A stretch of 64,000 bases of DNA from Chaetorhynchus papuensis (taxonomy: Eukaryota; Chordata; Aves; Passeriformes; Rhipiduridae), in contig VWYX01000866.1 in NCBI GenBank assembly GCA_013396525.1, positions 62,001 through 126,000 on the forward strand, read 5' to 3'. The translations under genes were made by a program, and so were the position numbers. Below the pieces are notes generated by a model. That model saw nothing but the letters and a program-made list of their open reading frames with translations, searched no databases and was not told the origin of the DNA. Positions 61,601 to 64,000 of the stretch are shown in pieces. How positions within the stretch are numbered: the stretch's first letter is position 1; each line of letters starts with the position of its first letter.

Positions 61601-64000
61601 ACTCATATCTCAAAAGATAATGCAGTCTAACATGCCATTTTTCTAAAGGTATATATAGGAAAAGCAATGTGTCCTGTCTTTGCACTGTGTCCTATCTCTT
61701 GCTGTGAATTTTGTTCACTTGCATTTGTATTCATTCACTTGTATGTATAGTTTATTTTTAGAGGTGTGTGTCAAATGAAAGTAACTCAATGGAAATACCC
61801 TCATAACAGATAAATCCAGTGTTTAGCCCAGTTGTTTTTTCTTTGCTGTATTTAATAGCTCTTTGGTATTCTCATGGTCCCTATGCTGCTGATTATTCAA
61901 GCCATTTCTTCTGTTTTTTTGGTTACTGTGCTAAAGGAATACTGCTGGCTCATTTTGAACATGATCTGTTTTTATGAGTAATTGTTGGCTGCAACTTTTT
62001 ACAGCCTACCCTCTAATAGGGAAGGTTAAGCAACTGCTACACGTTCATCTCTGTGTTGTAAGTCCTGCTGGCACAGATGTTGTTCTGCTGGTGAAAATGC
62101 AGGTTTGTGTGCACAGCTTGTGTTGGCTGTTTTGGGGTCAGGTGTTTTGTTGTTGTTGTTCCAGCAGGAATAATTACATCTATTCTTAAGTTTTAGCTGT
62201 TACAAAATGGCTGTAATAATCAAACCTGTAATTCGCATAAAATAGTAGCAAAAAGGGCAGGATAGTCCTCGTTGAAGCTGCATCTTGTGTGGCAGTAAGT
62301 AGATGAGGTGTGATTTATTCAGAATGGTTTAGATATGCTCGATCTTGCATTTTAGGTAGGAGATACAGATTAGACTGATTCTCAAAATCCCTTCTGGACC
62401 TGGGTTTTCTTAGTCATTTAACCTGTGAGAGTTGTTTCAGGTTGCTTATGCTTTACTTGTGACTCTATTCTCCCAAGACTTGAAATGTGCTTTTTTTTGT
62501 TCTGCTTGGGTCACAATGTCTGTGTCCCGAGAGCAAATAGTGATTCTTTCTAGTTTCGCTCCACAATTTAAAATTATCTTCTCTCTTGGATAGTTTTATC
62601 TCAAGAATCCATCAACTTTGACTTTACTGCTGTGTAATTTTTTAAATATTAAATTTGCAGTCTTCCTTCCTATACCTATCTTTGCTTTCTGAGCAGAAGC
62701 TGCGGTGCTTTCTCCTTTACTTTTTTAGCAGACTTCCTTTTTCCTTCCTTGCTAAAAATATTAATTACAGAATCTGAGAGTACCTTTTGTCTGTTTTATT
62801 GGTAATACCTCTTGATACAAGTGGGTATGAAACTACCTACAGGTAGGTATAAATCCACCAACCCAGGACTTGTGTATCCAGAAAGAAACCTTTTGAATAG
62901 ATTTCTCTTTGTTTAGGACTCAGATGAGAGTATTTGAAGTCTAGTTTAAGCACCAAAGTAGGACTGTCCAGCTCACTTTTCAGGAGTGGGAAAAGCCCCT
63001 CTAATGTTCTGAGTCATATTGCAGGTAAGATTGTCTCACCTTGGCCACATGGGCAACTACCCCCTTGAAACTTAGGGCAGTTTAACTTCTTAATTTTAGC
63101 ATTTACGTGTATGCCAAGGCAGCTGTTGTGAATTCACTCACCCTTGAAGTATGATTGACAAATTATTTTCTACTTTTCAGTTATTTTCTACTATTTTTTC
63201 CGTGTCTCTTTTTCCTTACAGAAAATTCAGAATTTTAGAATGGTGCATGGTTTTATAAGTAAGATTATTGTTATTCTCCCCACTAGGTTTTACTTTATTT
63301 CACCTTATTCTGAAGATGTTTCAGCTGTGAGCTCTGAGTTATGCCAGATAATTGGCCACCTGTCTTCTGCTGATTACTCCTAACACAGTACAGCTGACGA
63401 ATCAGTTAATGGGTTCAGTGCAAAGTCAGCCTGTTACCTTACTTCACTGCGTACAGTTATTAAAATCAAGCTGGCTGACTTGTGCTAGACTTGTGCTGGA
63501 GCAGATGAGGAGGTCTCATGTTGTAGCATTTCTAATCTAACCTTCATAGCCAGCACCTGATCCTTGTAAAAAGGAATACCATCCAGGCTGCAGGCTTGTG
63601 GCACTCGAAAAATGTGCGTGTGTTTGACTCAGTACTGAAGTGTTTTTTGAGCCTTTTACCTTGTAGAGGTTATTTAGGTGTTACCTCTTTTCTAGTACTT
63701 TGTAATGAGGTAACTGAATAGAGTGCCTCTATAGAAGGCATTTTAAACCATGAGAATACCTCTTCATTCATTGCTCAGAGTAATTTCGAGTATGAAGGTG
63801 ATTCAATTTGGATTTACTGTGGTATCTACTACTACTATAGCAGCAGGAATGATATCAATTTGACTATGTTGCACTAATTAAAACCAGTACATTTTTAGGG
63901 AGTAATTAAAAGTGGTGTATTTTTTAGTGACTTGATAAAAACTTTACACCTGTTCTGGTTGTCAAAAGTGTAAATGAAATGACTTTTCTGCTAAAAGCTT

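Larger units (their letters stand above)
45050..64000 (+). other. ZSWIM8: ZSWIM8 intron 1 (runs past the window end)
   Basis: No candidate for exon 2, which should begin by completing Asp and then encode GLVIPLVELSAKQV, could be found down to 64000, so intron 1 is at least 18.9 kb. Within it I see low-complexity DNA only: an (AT)n at 46197-46209, a T-rich tract at 58418-58471 and a short GT repeat at 58589-58610. No nested gene or known repeat is supported. Open frames of up to about 150 codons occur but show no homology I recognise. Confidence 0.7.

Noticed and set aside
1..64000. CRISPR arrays, bacterial operons, tRNA or rRNA genes
   Set aside because: No regularly spaced direct repeats, no ribosomal or tRNA signatures seen; the window is clearly vertebrate.

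Overview
The window is vertebrate nuclear DNA, most likely from a bird and possibly a songbird. It has GT-AG exons spread over long AT-rich introns, three CpG-rich promoter regions, CR1 retrotransposon 3' ends, and one solo LTR of a type I recognise from avian genomes. Nothing suggests prokaryotic, plasmid or phage DNA. Species and chromosome are inference only.

Layout, all genes on the + strand: (1) the last coding exon of FUT11 (203-350) and its 3' UTR; (2) about 6 kb of intergenic DNA ending in a CR1 fragment (about 7325-7630); (3) a CpG-island promoter and the complete three-exon CHCHD1/MRPS37 gene (7896-9882), with a second CR1 in its last intron; (4) a solo LTR (about 10384-11672) and gene-free DNA to about 15.3 kb; (5) a complete 15-exon gene (15961-30528) for a secreted mosaic serine protease of 822 residues: signal peptide, kringle, four SRCR domains, furin-type activation site and trypsin-like domain, the neurotrypsin (PRSS12) architecture; (6) about 13 kb without a recognisable gene; (7) a CpG-island promoter and first coding exon of ZSWIM8 (44872-45049), whose first intron fills the rest of the window.

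The central observation is the neurotrypsin gene's position. From memory of the human map, FUT11, CHCHD1 and ZSWIM8 are direct neighbours on 10q22 with no protease between them, while PRSS12 lies on 4q26 between NDST3 and METTL14/SEC24D. The 10q22 and 4q26 blocks are a known pair of duplicated regions (SEC24C/SEC24D, SYNPO2L/SYNPO2, MYOZ1/MYOZ2, USP54/USP53, NDST2/NDST3-4, CAMK2G/CAMK2D). The gene here occupies the slot, with the orientation, expected of the missing 10q22 twin of PRSS12. I interpret it as an intact PRSS12 ohnolog kept in this lineage and lost from human.

The genes do not form a functional pathway: FUT11 is a secretory-pathway fucosyltransferase, CHCHD1 a mitoribosomal protein, the protease is extracellular, and ZSWIM8 is the substrate receptor of a cullin-3 E3 ligase acting in target-directed microRNA degradation. 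Their adjacency is conserved synteny. All exon models are hand-derived from splice signals, frame continuity and remembered homologues; no alignment could be run.
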